From: Phellopilus nigrolimitatus
Taxonomy: Eukaryota; Basidiomycota; Agaricomycetes; Hymenochaetales; Hymenochaetaceae
NCBI GenBank assembly: GCA_021029095.1
Contig: JAJOHG010000622.1
Location: 1-10,876, forward strand
Direction of reading: 5' to 3'
DNA: 10,876 nt
Shown: piece by piece, positions 1-8,408 of the stretch
Layout of the letters: each line of letters begins with the position of its first letter
Position numbering within the stretch: the first letter of the stretch is position 1
The notes under the pieces: model-generated
Told to the model about the DNA's origin: nothing
The model's database searches: none
What the model saw: the letters and a program-made list of their open reading frames with translations, nothing else
Translations under genes and position numbers: made by a program

Positions 1-178
1 CCATGAGGATGCCGCCCTCGAAGAGCGGGCGCTTATCTGCTGAGGTATCCGAGGTCGGGGTGACGACGCAGGCGCGGATGCACAATGCGGATGCAAAGGC
101 AGCGGACGGAGCAGCGGAGGGAACGGCGGGGGAGCGGGTTCCGTGTACAAATTCGATAAGCCGTCGGACCGCTCTTCC
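1..178. other. no supported gene at left edge
   Basis: This stretch lies downstream of the stop codon of the minus-strand gene that ends at 179. All frames give Ala/Arg/Pro-rich translations typical of GC-rich DNA, and no family was recognised. On the minus strand a short open frame continues past the stop in another frame, so the neighbouring protein could originally have extended here through a frameshift, but nothing proves it. Confidence 0.4.
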
Positions 179-822
179 TCAGGGCTCCTTTCGTCGGCGC
201 TGGCGCTCGCGGTGAAGCTCGTACCGGTCGCGCTCGAGCTCGTGTAAAAATTCGGAGCGCGCGAGGTGGAGCGTGGTCGCGCCCAGGACGAGCGCGCGGA
301 GATCCCGCAAATTCGGCGCGCGCCACGAGTTGGGCGGGACAGGAAGCAGAACGGGGCTAGGCGGAGACGGAGACGCGTGGGCTGGGTTGAGCTGAGCAGG
401 GTGCGCGCCGAGGCTGACGCGCTTCTCCTTCCCTTGGGATTTTGTCTTTGTAGCAAGTTGCGCCGACTCCGTTGATTTCAGGCGGTCGGAACTCGAGTCG
501 CGCTCGAGGAACTCGCACGCGCTTGGCGTCGACATGGGCCAGGACGACTCGAAGTCCTTCTTGTGGCACGCCTCGCTGCAGTAGATGAGCGTCTGGGACT
601 GGTCGATGACCGTGCGGGTGCGGACGAGCGTGCTGGGCTGATCCTGTTGTCAGCGTCGCGCTCGCATTCAGACGGTTTCACTACGTACCTAGGTCTTTGT
701 TTTACCTAACCGTCCTCTCCGGCGCTTCCACGCGACTGGGCTCGCCAGCGCAAGATGGTCTCGATCGATCGGCACGACAGGTTGGGGCAAAGTTGCTGCT
801 GTTGCTGCTGTTGCCGAGGCAT
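179..822 (-). pseudogene. small Cys-rich, putative zinc-binding protein, probably broken by one stop
   Basis: Two exons fit well. Exon 1 (822-706) begins with ATG, then Pro-Arg and seven Gln codons, then a CPNLSC motif. The intron is 705-644 (62 bases, GTAAAA donor, CAACAG acceptor). Exon 2 (643-179) runs open to TGA at 181-179 and carries YCSEAC followed by HKKDF. The CxxxxC plus CxxxC spacing suggests one zinc site; the second half resembles the YCSxxC part of fungal Ecl1-type small zinc proteins, but this is a weak family guess. The C-terminal third is basic and helical, with a run of Leu, Glu and Arg ending in RRRKEP. The total is about 193 codons. The last codon of exon 1 is TAG (708-706), in phase with exon 2, so either the gene is dead by one substitution (CAG or AAG to TAG) or my splice model is wrong. 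This is the least damaged gene in the window. Confidence 0.45.
793..813 (-). repeat. CAG/CAA tract encoding seven glutamines
   Basis: On the minus strand seven consecutive CAA/CAG codons follow Met-Pro-Arg at the start of the putative zinc-binding protein. The codons are mixed rather than pure CAG, which supports a real coding tract over a simple microsatellite. Confidence 0.75.
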
Positions 823-1108
823 GATAACGCACCTAGACAAGTTTACAAATTAGTACGCTAAGGGCTTGAAGAAAGAGAACCAACTTACGAATATACAGTG
901 ACACGCGGAGCGTAGTCGAGAAGCCGAGAGGTCGAGAGGTCGAAGACGAAGCAGGAAGATCGACATGACGAGGACGACGCGCATCGCTGTCCTCGGGCTG
1001 TGCCGCACAGCGATCACTTCGGCTTCGGCGACAGCGTGCCAGGTCCAACAAGCAGAAACAACACAGCACAAGGTTAGTGCAGATTTCTACTCTATTATGC
1101 ATTTTCAG
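823..1108. other. gap between divergent relics, no supported gene
   Basis: This lies between the ATG of the minus-strand zinc-binding gene and the first recognisable NAA25 residues on the plus strand. It should hold a divergent promoter, yet NAA25 has no recognisable N-terminus here, so the ancestral promoter and about the first 150-200 residues of NAA25 appear to be missing. A short GAGAGGTC direct duplication sits near 925-942. A possible 36-base intron (1073-1108, GTTAGT donor, TTTCAG acceptor) ends at the first NAA25 exon, but it is shorter than the other introns in the window. The preceding plus-strand frame (965-1072) has no family I know. Confidence 0.4.
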
Positions 1109-3159
1109 GCTCTTTCGCGTTCAGCACTGCGGCGCGGCGCGGTTCAGCAGGTCGCCCAGCACCACTAAGGCCTTCGGCGCCGCCAGACCGCTTCCTCTAC
1201 TGGGCCACCCTCAGCGCTACGCACATGCTTATGACCCAGACGAAGCCGCTGCGCTACTTGACTCGGAGGAAGGACGCACTATCGCAAAGACGAGCCTCGT
1301 CGTGGATGATCCGCGCCGCGACCTCGTCCGTGCACGGGGCAACCTTGCTGCCGAAGGCGAGCGCGCGCGCGAAGTTTGTCGAGAAGTGAGTACGAAAATA
1401 ACTTTTCGGATTATGTTCTTAGAGACGAAGAGAAGAAAATGACGTATTAGTAACACGCCCGTTTTCGGTTTTGGTGGAATTATAAAGTGATCGCAACCGG
1501 CTCGAATTCTTGGCCGTGCTCGACGCAACATTTACAGCCCCTGTAGACGCGGACAAGGTGCGGGAGGCACGCGGCCTAATCCACCAGCTGCGGATGCGAA
1601 TGGACAGCGCGACCGTGATGCTCTGCTTGCGCTCCTGGAGCTTGAGAAGCGCGCGCGCGAAAACGGGTTCGGACCTTGGTGAGCATGTCTGGCTCCTAAT
1701 GCGTTTCTTTGAGCGCTGACGGTTCCTTTATTTTTATTTTCCAAAATATAGCAATATCGCAGGACGGTATGCTGGGTCTCATCAAACTATACTTCGAGCG
1801 CTTCGGAGACAAAGTGTGCTGTTTTAATGGCCTTTAAGCCGTACACCGTGCTCGAGGACGCCGAGCTGAGCGCGCTCAACTCGTATCTCGACGCGCGCAC
1901 GCATGTTTCCGTACGTCTTTTCTTGCATTCCTTTATACAAATCCAAACCTCACACATCACCAACCAGGACACCGATCCCACGCTGTGCCGCTCAATCAAC
2001 GTGCACAAGCTGCGGCGGTATGTCCTTGGCGTAGATGAACTCTCGGCCGCGCAGGAGACGGAGCGCGCCCTCGCGTACCTCCGCGCGTACACTGCGGCGC
2101 TCGAACTCGGCGGTGCGCTACTTCGAAGTCTTGTCGAATTATCAGCTGCGCGGCTAGCCGAAGTTTGATGCGCTCGCAAGCGACATCGACGAGACCGTCG
2201 AGAAGAAGCTTCTTATCCGAGACCGTCCAAAGATTGCAGGCATCCCCGAGAATAAGATACCTTTGAAGGAGCGTATCCACGTGCGTAAGGAGGCCGAGCT
2301 CAGTGAGGTGTGCACCGTGGCTCTTCCGTACGTGAAAAGGATCTAACGTATAATAACGATCGCGGCTTAGCTGATTGCAGACGAGCACACGCTCTTCGAC
2401 TACGTCTCTGCGCTGTGCGACTGACTCGGGCCGTATCATGACTGCTCGCGCCCGCAGTCGGAGGCCTTGCTCGTGGAGGTGAGCAGACGCTGCGCGGAAA
2501 CAACGCGAAGGGCGCACCGAAGGCGAACGGATCACCGTCGCCGCCGACGAACGGCCAGAAGCGGCACACTGAGAAGCTTCCTGCGGTGCGCGACCCACCG
2601 GAGACTGTGCCCGAGTTTTTCGACTGTACGGACTCTCTTCGGATCTCTTCCTTTTGTTCCTGGGGTGAGATAGGGTGAAAACTCATGCATTTTGTTTTGT
2701 GGAACAGCTATGGCCGCCCGGTTCAAGGAAGGTTCTGGCGAGTACCGGCTTCCGTGGGAGGCATTGCATGTTGCCACGTTGACACAGGAGGTACGAAGCG
2801 CTATTTAAGAAGATCGTTTTCGTATCCGTTTACTGAAGCTTTTGTATTTTATATTATTAATTAGGCTGCGCTGATGCTCGCGCTAGGGTCAGTGCGATTC
2901 AAGGAACCGGCCGTCGTGAAGGCAAACAAGTCCGGCTGGGTGCGTGTCTGCTCTGTTTAAACTTGCACGGGACTGATTTGTGCCCTTTTCATTATCTTCT
3001 CCGTAGCACACAGCAAACCTGTGCACGCTCCTGGAGAAGGAAAACGCAGACCTGAAGGACACGGAGATTGCGTTGGCAAAGACTGGCACGTATGTCAGCA
3101 CGAGTGAGAGGCGCTGCGCGTTCGTCGACGGGTGCAGGCATATACAGGAATTCGCAAAG
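1109..3159 (+). pseudogene. NAA25: NatB acetyltransferase auxiliary subunit NAA25/MDM20, decayed
   Basis: The family anchors the NatB catalytic subunit to ribosomes and is built of TPR-like helices. Recognisable blocks in order are: VQQVAQHH near 1140 and DRFLYWATLSA near 1187 (different frames), LLDSEEGRTIAKTSLVVDD near 1255, LEFLAVLDATF near 1500, YFERFGDKVCCF near 1790, ETERALAYLRAY near 2056, ADEHTLFDYVSAL from 2377, EYRLPWEALHVATLTQE ending 2790, and SVRFKEPAVVKANK near 2890. Introns are 1386-1487, 1679-1762, 1911-1967, 2308-2370, 2626-2707, 2791-2864 and 2940-3006; the last three exons still splice in phase. Damage: frameshifts near 1165-1190 and after CCFN (1828-1835), phase errors at two introns, and TGA at 2422-2424 where a Trp is likely. 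The N-terminus is missing and the C-terminal tail after 3159 is not recognisable. The NAA25 identification rests on remembered family motifs; its broken state is clear. Confidence 0.82.
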
Positions 3160-3541
3160 GTGCGCCGCGCTGTAATACAATTCCATTTTGCACTTACTGA
3201 CATGGCGATACTCTGCGATGTAGTTCTAGCATTACTCTCTCATGGAGTCGCGAAGTACCTCGGGAGCGCACGCAAGTGCAACTGGTTTGTATTTGCGACT
3301 GGGACGTAGGTCTAGAGAAGCGACAAAACTATTGCATTCGAGGTCCTTCGCATCTACATCCTCCATCGACAACGAGCGGTGGGCGGTTGTAAAGACGGAA
3401 ACAGGAGGACTATATAGCTTATGATAGAAATATGAATTGGGTTGTACAGAAATAATATAAGAGAAAACGAAGATATCTTATAAGTATTCTTCATAACAGA
3501 GGGTGAGTATTAAAAGGCACTCGAAAAGAAAAACTCGGCGC
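3160..3541. other. convergent 3' region between NAA25 and ISWI relics
   Basis: From 3160 the sequence looks like an intron donor (GTGCGC) of NAA25, possibly ending with GTAG near 3220, followed by a short frame with KYLGS that might be the remains of the NAA25 C-terminus. From about 3415 the sequence turns AT-rich up to 3535, as expected for a shared 3' untranslated or intergenic stretch between two convergent genes. I see no further gene, hairpin terminator or repeat. Confidence 0.45.
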
Positions 3542-6500
3542 TTACGAGCGGCTCTTCTTTGTCGTCATCGTCAATGGCGGCGAATTTGAGCGGGACGCCT
3601 TCCCAGCCTTCGTGTTCGCGCTCGTATTCGTAGTGTCGTCTGCAGCGCGCTTCCTCCCATGCGCCTACCCTTCACCTATTCCTTCTCTGCTTCCTTCTCA
3701 ATCAGTCCGAGCGGCGTCTTGCATCGGCGCTGCAGTTCCTGCACTGTACGGGCTTTTGAAGATCCAGTCAAACAGAAACACGGGGAAATCAGTGATGTCC
3801 TTCTTGATGTGCTCGTATACATCGTCCGCTTTCGATCCGTACTGATGAAGACGATACTGTCCTCCTCGCTGCAGATCTTCCCTTTGACGACCGGTAGTTC
3901 AACTAGCGCTCTTCCATCGGGTACTGTTCTCGAGTGCATTCTGGTTATTCCGCTTCGCTTCCCCTTCTGCTATTCGCTGTGCGATACGCTCGTACTCTAA
4001 TTAAAAAATAAGAAGTGAGGAATTTGCATGCGACATTCTTTTTGGCAAGCATACCTGACAGCAATTCCTTTTTTTTTTCTCCTGGAAGACGTAGATCCTG
4101 TAAGACATGGTAATATGCAGATAGGGCCGCGGCGATCTTGTCCTCAATCTCGCTTGTAGTAGTTCGAAATCCTCCGCCCTAGCGATGTCTACGTTAACTC
4201 CTACAAGTAGGAGAATACTGGGAAACGATTCACCAGCCGTGGATTTCCAATGCGCGAACGAACTGCTGGAAGTCACTCCGACTCCAGTTTTCGAGCCCTG
4301 GCTGATTAGCTCGTCCTTCTCTGCCACTTCCTCTTCAATCAGTGACTCAGCTTCGTCAATCCTCTTTTGCTCCGCATCTCGCTCCGCCTCCAGTTCTTCG
4401 GGCGTCACGTTTGTTCCCTGTGCATCACGTATAGTTTCCGGAACTCCATGCTCTTTCTATCTGACAGATTTCGCGTTAATCAAAAACCGAAGGCATCAAA
4501 GGAATAACGTACTCGGTAAGCATTGTATTCCTGTTCTCGAGAGCCTGCAACCGTTCAGGGAAAAACTGGAACTCTTGTCTGTTGAAACCGAAAAGAAGGT
4601 CATTGAGCATACGATACGGTTCTTGGAAGACTGCTGCTACGAACAAGTTGATTTGCTTCGGCGAATGGGGAACCCGAGGCGCCTTTTCGGTCTTCGACGG
4701 ATTCTTGGAATAGTTCATTTTGCGTTTGCGTTTCGAAAGCGAGAGGAGGTCTAAGTTTAGTCCCTGACGCTGCGAATTATCGTATTCAGATTAAGATAGA
4801 TATCTACGAGGAAGCAGAAAGGAGAAAACGCACGTTCTTGGTCATCCTCACCCTTTCATTGCATCACGGAGTCAGACATGAAGTCATCGAGCTCATTAGA
4901 TTTCAGGCCCTCGTACTTGCTGTTCAACTCGGCGGTTCTCTATTCCCCGCGCTGAATGATCTTGTCGATGTCGTTGTCGACTGTCAACATAATGTATTCG
5001 TCAATTACTACGATGACTTTAGGACCGGGAGTTACATACGTCTCCGTCGCATTTATGATCTTCTCCACACCGGCCTTGATCAATTCAAGCAGCGCGAGGC
5101 GACGCAGTCTTTGTGTGCTGTTCTACCATTGATACGACAGTATTGTGCGGACAAAAATGATCTAAGTAATCCATCATCTACGTAGAGTAAATAATTTCAC
5201 GCACTATATCCCCTAAACAAGCAATAGTCCTCAAGGATGTCCAAGACATGGCGCATTTACCTGAAAATGAGCGCGCGCGAGCCTTTCTACCTCATCTATT
5301 TCAATAGCTTGTCGAAAATGACCACATTTCCGGCGGTCTCGATGATGTACTCATCAGTGGTATACAGAGGGCCGGGTTCCTGGTACACGATGTTAGAATG
5401 AAGAGGCGAATTATCTATGTAGGGGGGTGCCTGAAGTACTACCTGCGTGACTTACGGAGCCGTCAAATAGGTAAGGGTGAAAACAGACTTTCGCGGAACT
5501 TCATGAGTGTTACGGATAGGTTTATGCGCAGAGAATTTACCCTTACGAAGCTGGAAAACCAGAATGAGTGCCATTTTCAAAAATTGAATAGGTTCGCCAA
5601 CTCACCTGCATCACAATGTTCATAAAGCGGGTCTTGCCTTCGTTAATCCCGGTCAACCCTGCAAGAGAACCAGTCAGAAGATTTTGAGGTGCTGACATTA
5701 AGTGTGCCTACCATTGACAGCGTCAACGTCCTTTGAGAGCGCGGATTTGCACCAGCTGCGCTGCATCTCCATGAGACCGATATAAATGTTGATTTCCTTC
5801 TCTATTTCAAGCAATGAGTGATGAGGCAGATGATGCTTCGGATCTACCCACTGGGAAGAAGTTTCTTCTCTACGTCCAACTTGACACGACGCAGCAGAAA
5901 CGAAACGGCCGCAAGATCTTATGCAAGGCTTCAAGAACCTTCTTGTTCGCTTCATTGTCATTGGGGGCTCCGGCATCGTCTTTGTGCAAGAAGCTGTCGA
6001 AGTCCGAGTAATCTGAGAAACTTCCAGGACAGATAAAGTTAGGCAGCGCAAAAAGTTCCTTCAGTTTGAAGTGGTGTACCTGTGATGAGCAGACGGCATG
6101 ACTCGTCCAAGTGCACACAATCTGCGAGAGGATCGAATGCACGTCCTTGATGCGGTGTGCCTCATCGATGATGATGAGTGCGAAAGAAAGCTTTTTGAGC
6201 GCGGCCTTCTCGATCAGGCAAATTCCGTACGTCGTGACGCAGACCTCAAAGTACTGTGGGATAAGCTGCTTTTGAATAGTCTGCTGCCGCTCGTCCTTCG
6301 AACCGCCGAGGACCGCGTGGTGGAAGTCCGGCACCCATCTCCCGAATTTGCGCGCCCAATTCTGCAACGTCGACTTCGATACAACAACCAGATGGGGCCC
6401 GTTGATGTCCCGATAATACTTCAGATACGCGAGGAAAGCGATAGTTTGCAATGTCCTTCCAAGATCTATCTTGTCCGCAAGGATACCATTAAGGCCACTG

Positions 6501-6980
6501 TAGTGTAGCGAGACCATCCAGTTCAGTCCTTGGACCTGATAGGACCGCATCACACCGTTGATGACTGGAACAGCTCAGCATGTCTCATAAAGAGACAATT
6601 TCGACCACTCACAGCTCGGTGATTCTTCGAATACAAATGGCTGGTCATCCCATCTACCGTGCGTTCTCCGTCCTGCAGCAATTCCTCATCTTCTTCCCTC
6701 TTGGACTTCCGCCAGCTCGTATTGTTGCCACTGTCGCGCGGATTTGAGATTTACAAAGCTCACGACATCGCGATTTCTGTGATAATCGACTCACATTGCT
6801 TTTTCCTTCCGCGCCCCTTCGGTTTTGGCTGCGCGTCGACCATGGCAGCGTACTGCGGATCTCGGGCGCGCTATTGCACCCATTCGATTTAGCGAGAAAC
6901 GCCAAAGGTAAACCGAACCTTCTTGTCCACGGAATGCTTAAAGAGGTTCGTCTGTCAGAGCAGGTACGAATATCGCTTAA
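3542..6980 (-). pseudogene. ISWI/Snf2h-type chromatin-remodelling ATPase, decayed
   Basis: ISWI slides nucleosomes with a two-lobed SNF2 ATPase plus C-terminal HAND-SANT-SLIDE DNA-binding domains. Seen in order from 6980 down: DPQYAAMVDAQPKPKGRGRK, INGVMRSYQVQGLNWM, a degraded Walker A (DKIDLGRT, family DEMGLGKT; Lys to Arg at 6457-6455), intact DEAH (6166-6155), FSDYSDFDSFLHKDDAG, KEINIYIGL, HPYLFDG, YTTDEY, LDILEDYCLFRGY, TAELNSKYEGL, SKTEKAPR (HAND), WSRSDFQQFVRALEIHG (SANT), DDVYEHIKKDITDFPVF (SLIDE) and a Ser/Lys-rich tail stopping at TAA 3544-3542. Introns include 6918-6871, 6794-6731, 6612-6565, 5851-5802, 5711-5659, 5605-5551, 5540-5488, 5455-5380, 5039-4981, 4644-4579 and 4054-3997. 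Stops lie at 6957, 5298, 5289, 5259 and 4858. Several frameshifts are present, and lobe 2 has lost motifs V-VI. The N-terminus is missing, replaced by the KDM4 relic. It cannot encode a working remodeller. Confidence 0.96.
5541..5550 (-). other. ten-base micro-exon within the ISWI relic
   Basis: The exon ending in IVMQ (5658-5606) and the exon encoding the CFHPYLFDG block (5487-5456) are separated by two introns, 5605-5551 and 5540-5488. Both have GT..AG ends and are 53-55 bases long. The ten bases between them, CTTCGTAAGG on the minus strand, restore the invariant Leu-Arg-Lys-Val of the family exactly in phase. It is therefore a real ancestral micro-exon, not noise. Confidence 0.8.
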
Positions 6981-7582
6981 CTACATCAGTGCCAAACTCT
7001 ATCCCCGATACAGTTGCACACCTGCACCTTTCGGCCAATATCTAGCCAGTTATCCAAGGCGCAGTTGACGCTCTCCGTGCAGTTCAGACCAAGGTTAAAA
7101 CCAGCATGGTATCCGCGGGGAAAGGTGATGACAAACTCGCCCGCGTGTTGGACGCGCTTGATAGGCTTGCATGACGACTGCGCAAGGAGCGTCGGACTCG
7201 CCAGGAAGGACTTGTGTCACAGAAACTGGCGTGACTACGCGACGTCTCGAGGAAAGAAACTTCGGAGCGTGTTTTCGAGTTGGACGGAGCGGGCCTGCGG
7301 ATTTGCATACCAGAACTTGGGCGCACCGAAGTGAATGTAATTGATCGAGAATAGATCCATATCCTCGACGTGCCAGGCGAACGTCGCGCGCCACATCCAG
7401 AAGTACAGATATGGTGTATTGAAACCAGGAAGTGCATTCGCTCTGACTGGTAAAAGACGAGACAGTGTCGACGACGGGCCTCCGACGTTACACGCGGTGG
7501 TCTCCTCGATGAATAGTGAACCAGCTGAGTCGGTGCCATACCATGGTGGCTTCCCCAGCCTACAATTACGCCAGTACCGGCA
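6981..7582 (-). pseudogene. KDM4/Rph1-type JmjC histone demethylase core, two stops, both ends lost
   Basis: The family removes methyl groups from histone H3 lysines with Fe(II) and 2-oxoglutarate. A single frame reads from RYWRN (about 7579) through LGKPPWYGTD, NTPYLYFWMWRATFAWHVED, INYIHFGAPKFWY, HKSFLASPTLLAQSS, HAGEFVITFPRGYHAGFN and LNCTESVNCALDNW to CNCIGDRVWH. The metal-binding triad is present: His (7372-7370), Glu (7366-7364) and the His of GYHAG (7108-7106). Two in-frame stops break it: TAG at 7237-7235, in a position where Gln fits, and TGA at 7219-7217, in place of the Arg of the FLRHKSF block. Both are one C-to-T step from a sense codon. The JmjN domain and C-terminal zinc fingers, if the parent had them, are absent. 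The 3' end runs directly into ISWI sequence at 6978-6987. The core is strikingly well preserved apart from the stops. Confidence 0.93.
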
Positions 7583-8166
7583 TTCAAGGATTGCGCAGAA
7601 TGCCAGGTTACTCTGAAAAGTGAAGTGCTGCGCGAGTGCCAGGGTCCAGCTGCGTCAAGCTTCTCAAGGAACGGCGATGCGCGAAAGGAAGTCGAAAGGA
7701 AGAAGCTGAAGATCGACAAAGACTACAACAAATGTCTTCGGGTTGTGCCGGATAGTGATCACACTCTTACAGGTAGATACAATATTATATATAGATATGT
7801 TATACGACTGCGTGCTCTAAGTAGATGCACGAGCGCAAAGAGGTGTTCGCGAATATGAATTTCTTTGCTGCCATGTGCCCACGTACACATGTCGTACTCG
7901 CCACGGCAATACCGCGCTGGGAAGTTGCGCGCGCTCGCAGTGCGCAGGCCACCGTGGATCTCAAGCAGTGTCTGCTACACTCGAGCAAGGTACTGCTGGA
8001 CGATCAGTATGACGAGCTTGGCATTTCCAGCGAGGGCGCGAAGAAATTCAACACACTCTTGAAAGTGGGCATGTACGTGGCACTCGCGCGGTTGCAGGCG
8101 CCGAAGTTCCTCAATGACATAACGGAGTCTGCTGGGTGGTGCACATCGGCAGCAATGGCGATGTAG
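7583..8166 (+). pseudogene. unidentified gene fragment, probably broken
   Basis: I do not recognise the family. The first part (7583-7772) reads KDCAECQVTLKSEVL, then a basic stretch ERKKLKIDKDYNKCLRVV and PDSDHTLT. A 52-base intron fits at 7773-7824 (GTAGAT donor, AAGTAG acceptor). The second part (7825-8166, TAG stop 8164-8166) reads FANMNFFAAMCPRTHVVLAT, then a block with KVLLDDQYDELGISSEGAKK and VGMYVALARLQAPKFLND. The second part is mixed-composition helical sequence that looks like true protein. The two parts are one base out of phase across the intron, in keeping with a broken gene. Its 5' end abuts the KDM4 relic of the opposite strand with no intergenic space, so its N-terminus is probably missing. 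Alternatives: an intact small orphan gene starting at 7825, or chance open frames. Confidence 0.38.
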
Positions 8167-8408
8167 ACGCAGTGCAAGCTTATATATATTCCTATTTCGA
8201 TGACACATTCCTGCGGCTGGCGAAGCTCGCATGGTACTGTTACAAGTTTTGATATTAGCCCAGCCGAAACTTGATCCCAATCGAAGCGCCCCTCGTCAGC
8301 CCGCCAAAACACAAACTGAACTCAGACCACAGCAGAACATAACGGACCGAGCCGTACGTACACGTGCACACGTCCGCCAAAGCAATGGTAATGAGAATAA
8401 AACCTAGC
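8167..8408. other. intergenic stretch, no supported gene
   Basis: This lies between the plus-strand unidentified gene and the stop codon of Sec61 alpha on the minus strand, so both genes end here. A short AT run (TATATATATT) is at 8180-8189. No hairpin, RNA gene or repeat was recognised. Minus-strand open frames overlapping 8004-8312 are unconvincing. Confidence 0.45.

Noticed and set aside
4579..4644. An insertion in the ISWI HAND domain
   Set aside because: It is a 66-base intron with a GTTCGT donor; removing it gives the family sequence QINLQEFQFFP.
4185..4754. Plus-strand open frame of 189 residues, Ser-rich
   Set aside because: It is antisense to the HAND and SANT regions of ISWI; its serine runs are the complement of Glu/Ala-rich helices.
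5870..6553. A 227-residue open frame as a functional SNF2/DEAH ATPase, perhaps part of a new defence system
   Set aside because: It is an exon of an ISWI relic. The Walker A lysine is lost, motif III is out of frame, lobe 2 lacks motifs V-VI, and no defence-type partner genes are present.
6777..6794. An 18-base intron in ISWI
   Set aside because: Too short. A 64-base intron (6794-6731) with the same donor leads into the expected KSKREEDEELLQDGE block.
7084..7719. Minus-strand open frame of 211 residues as a gene
   Set aside because: It overlaps the JmjC core in another frame. The frame with the JmjC motifs is the true one despite its two stops.
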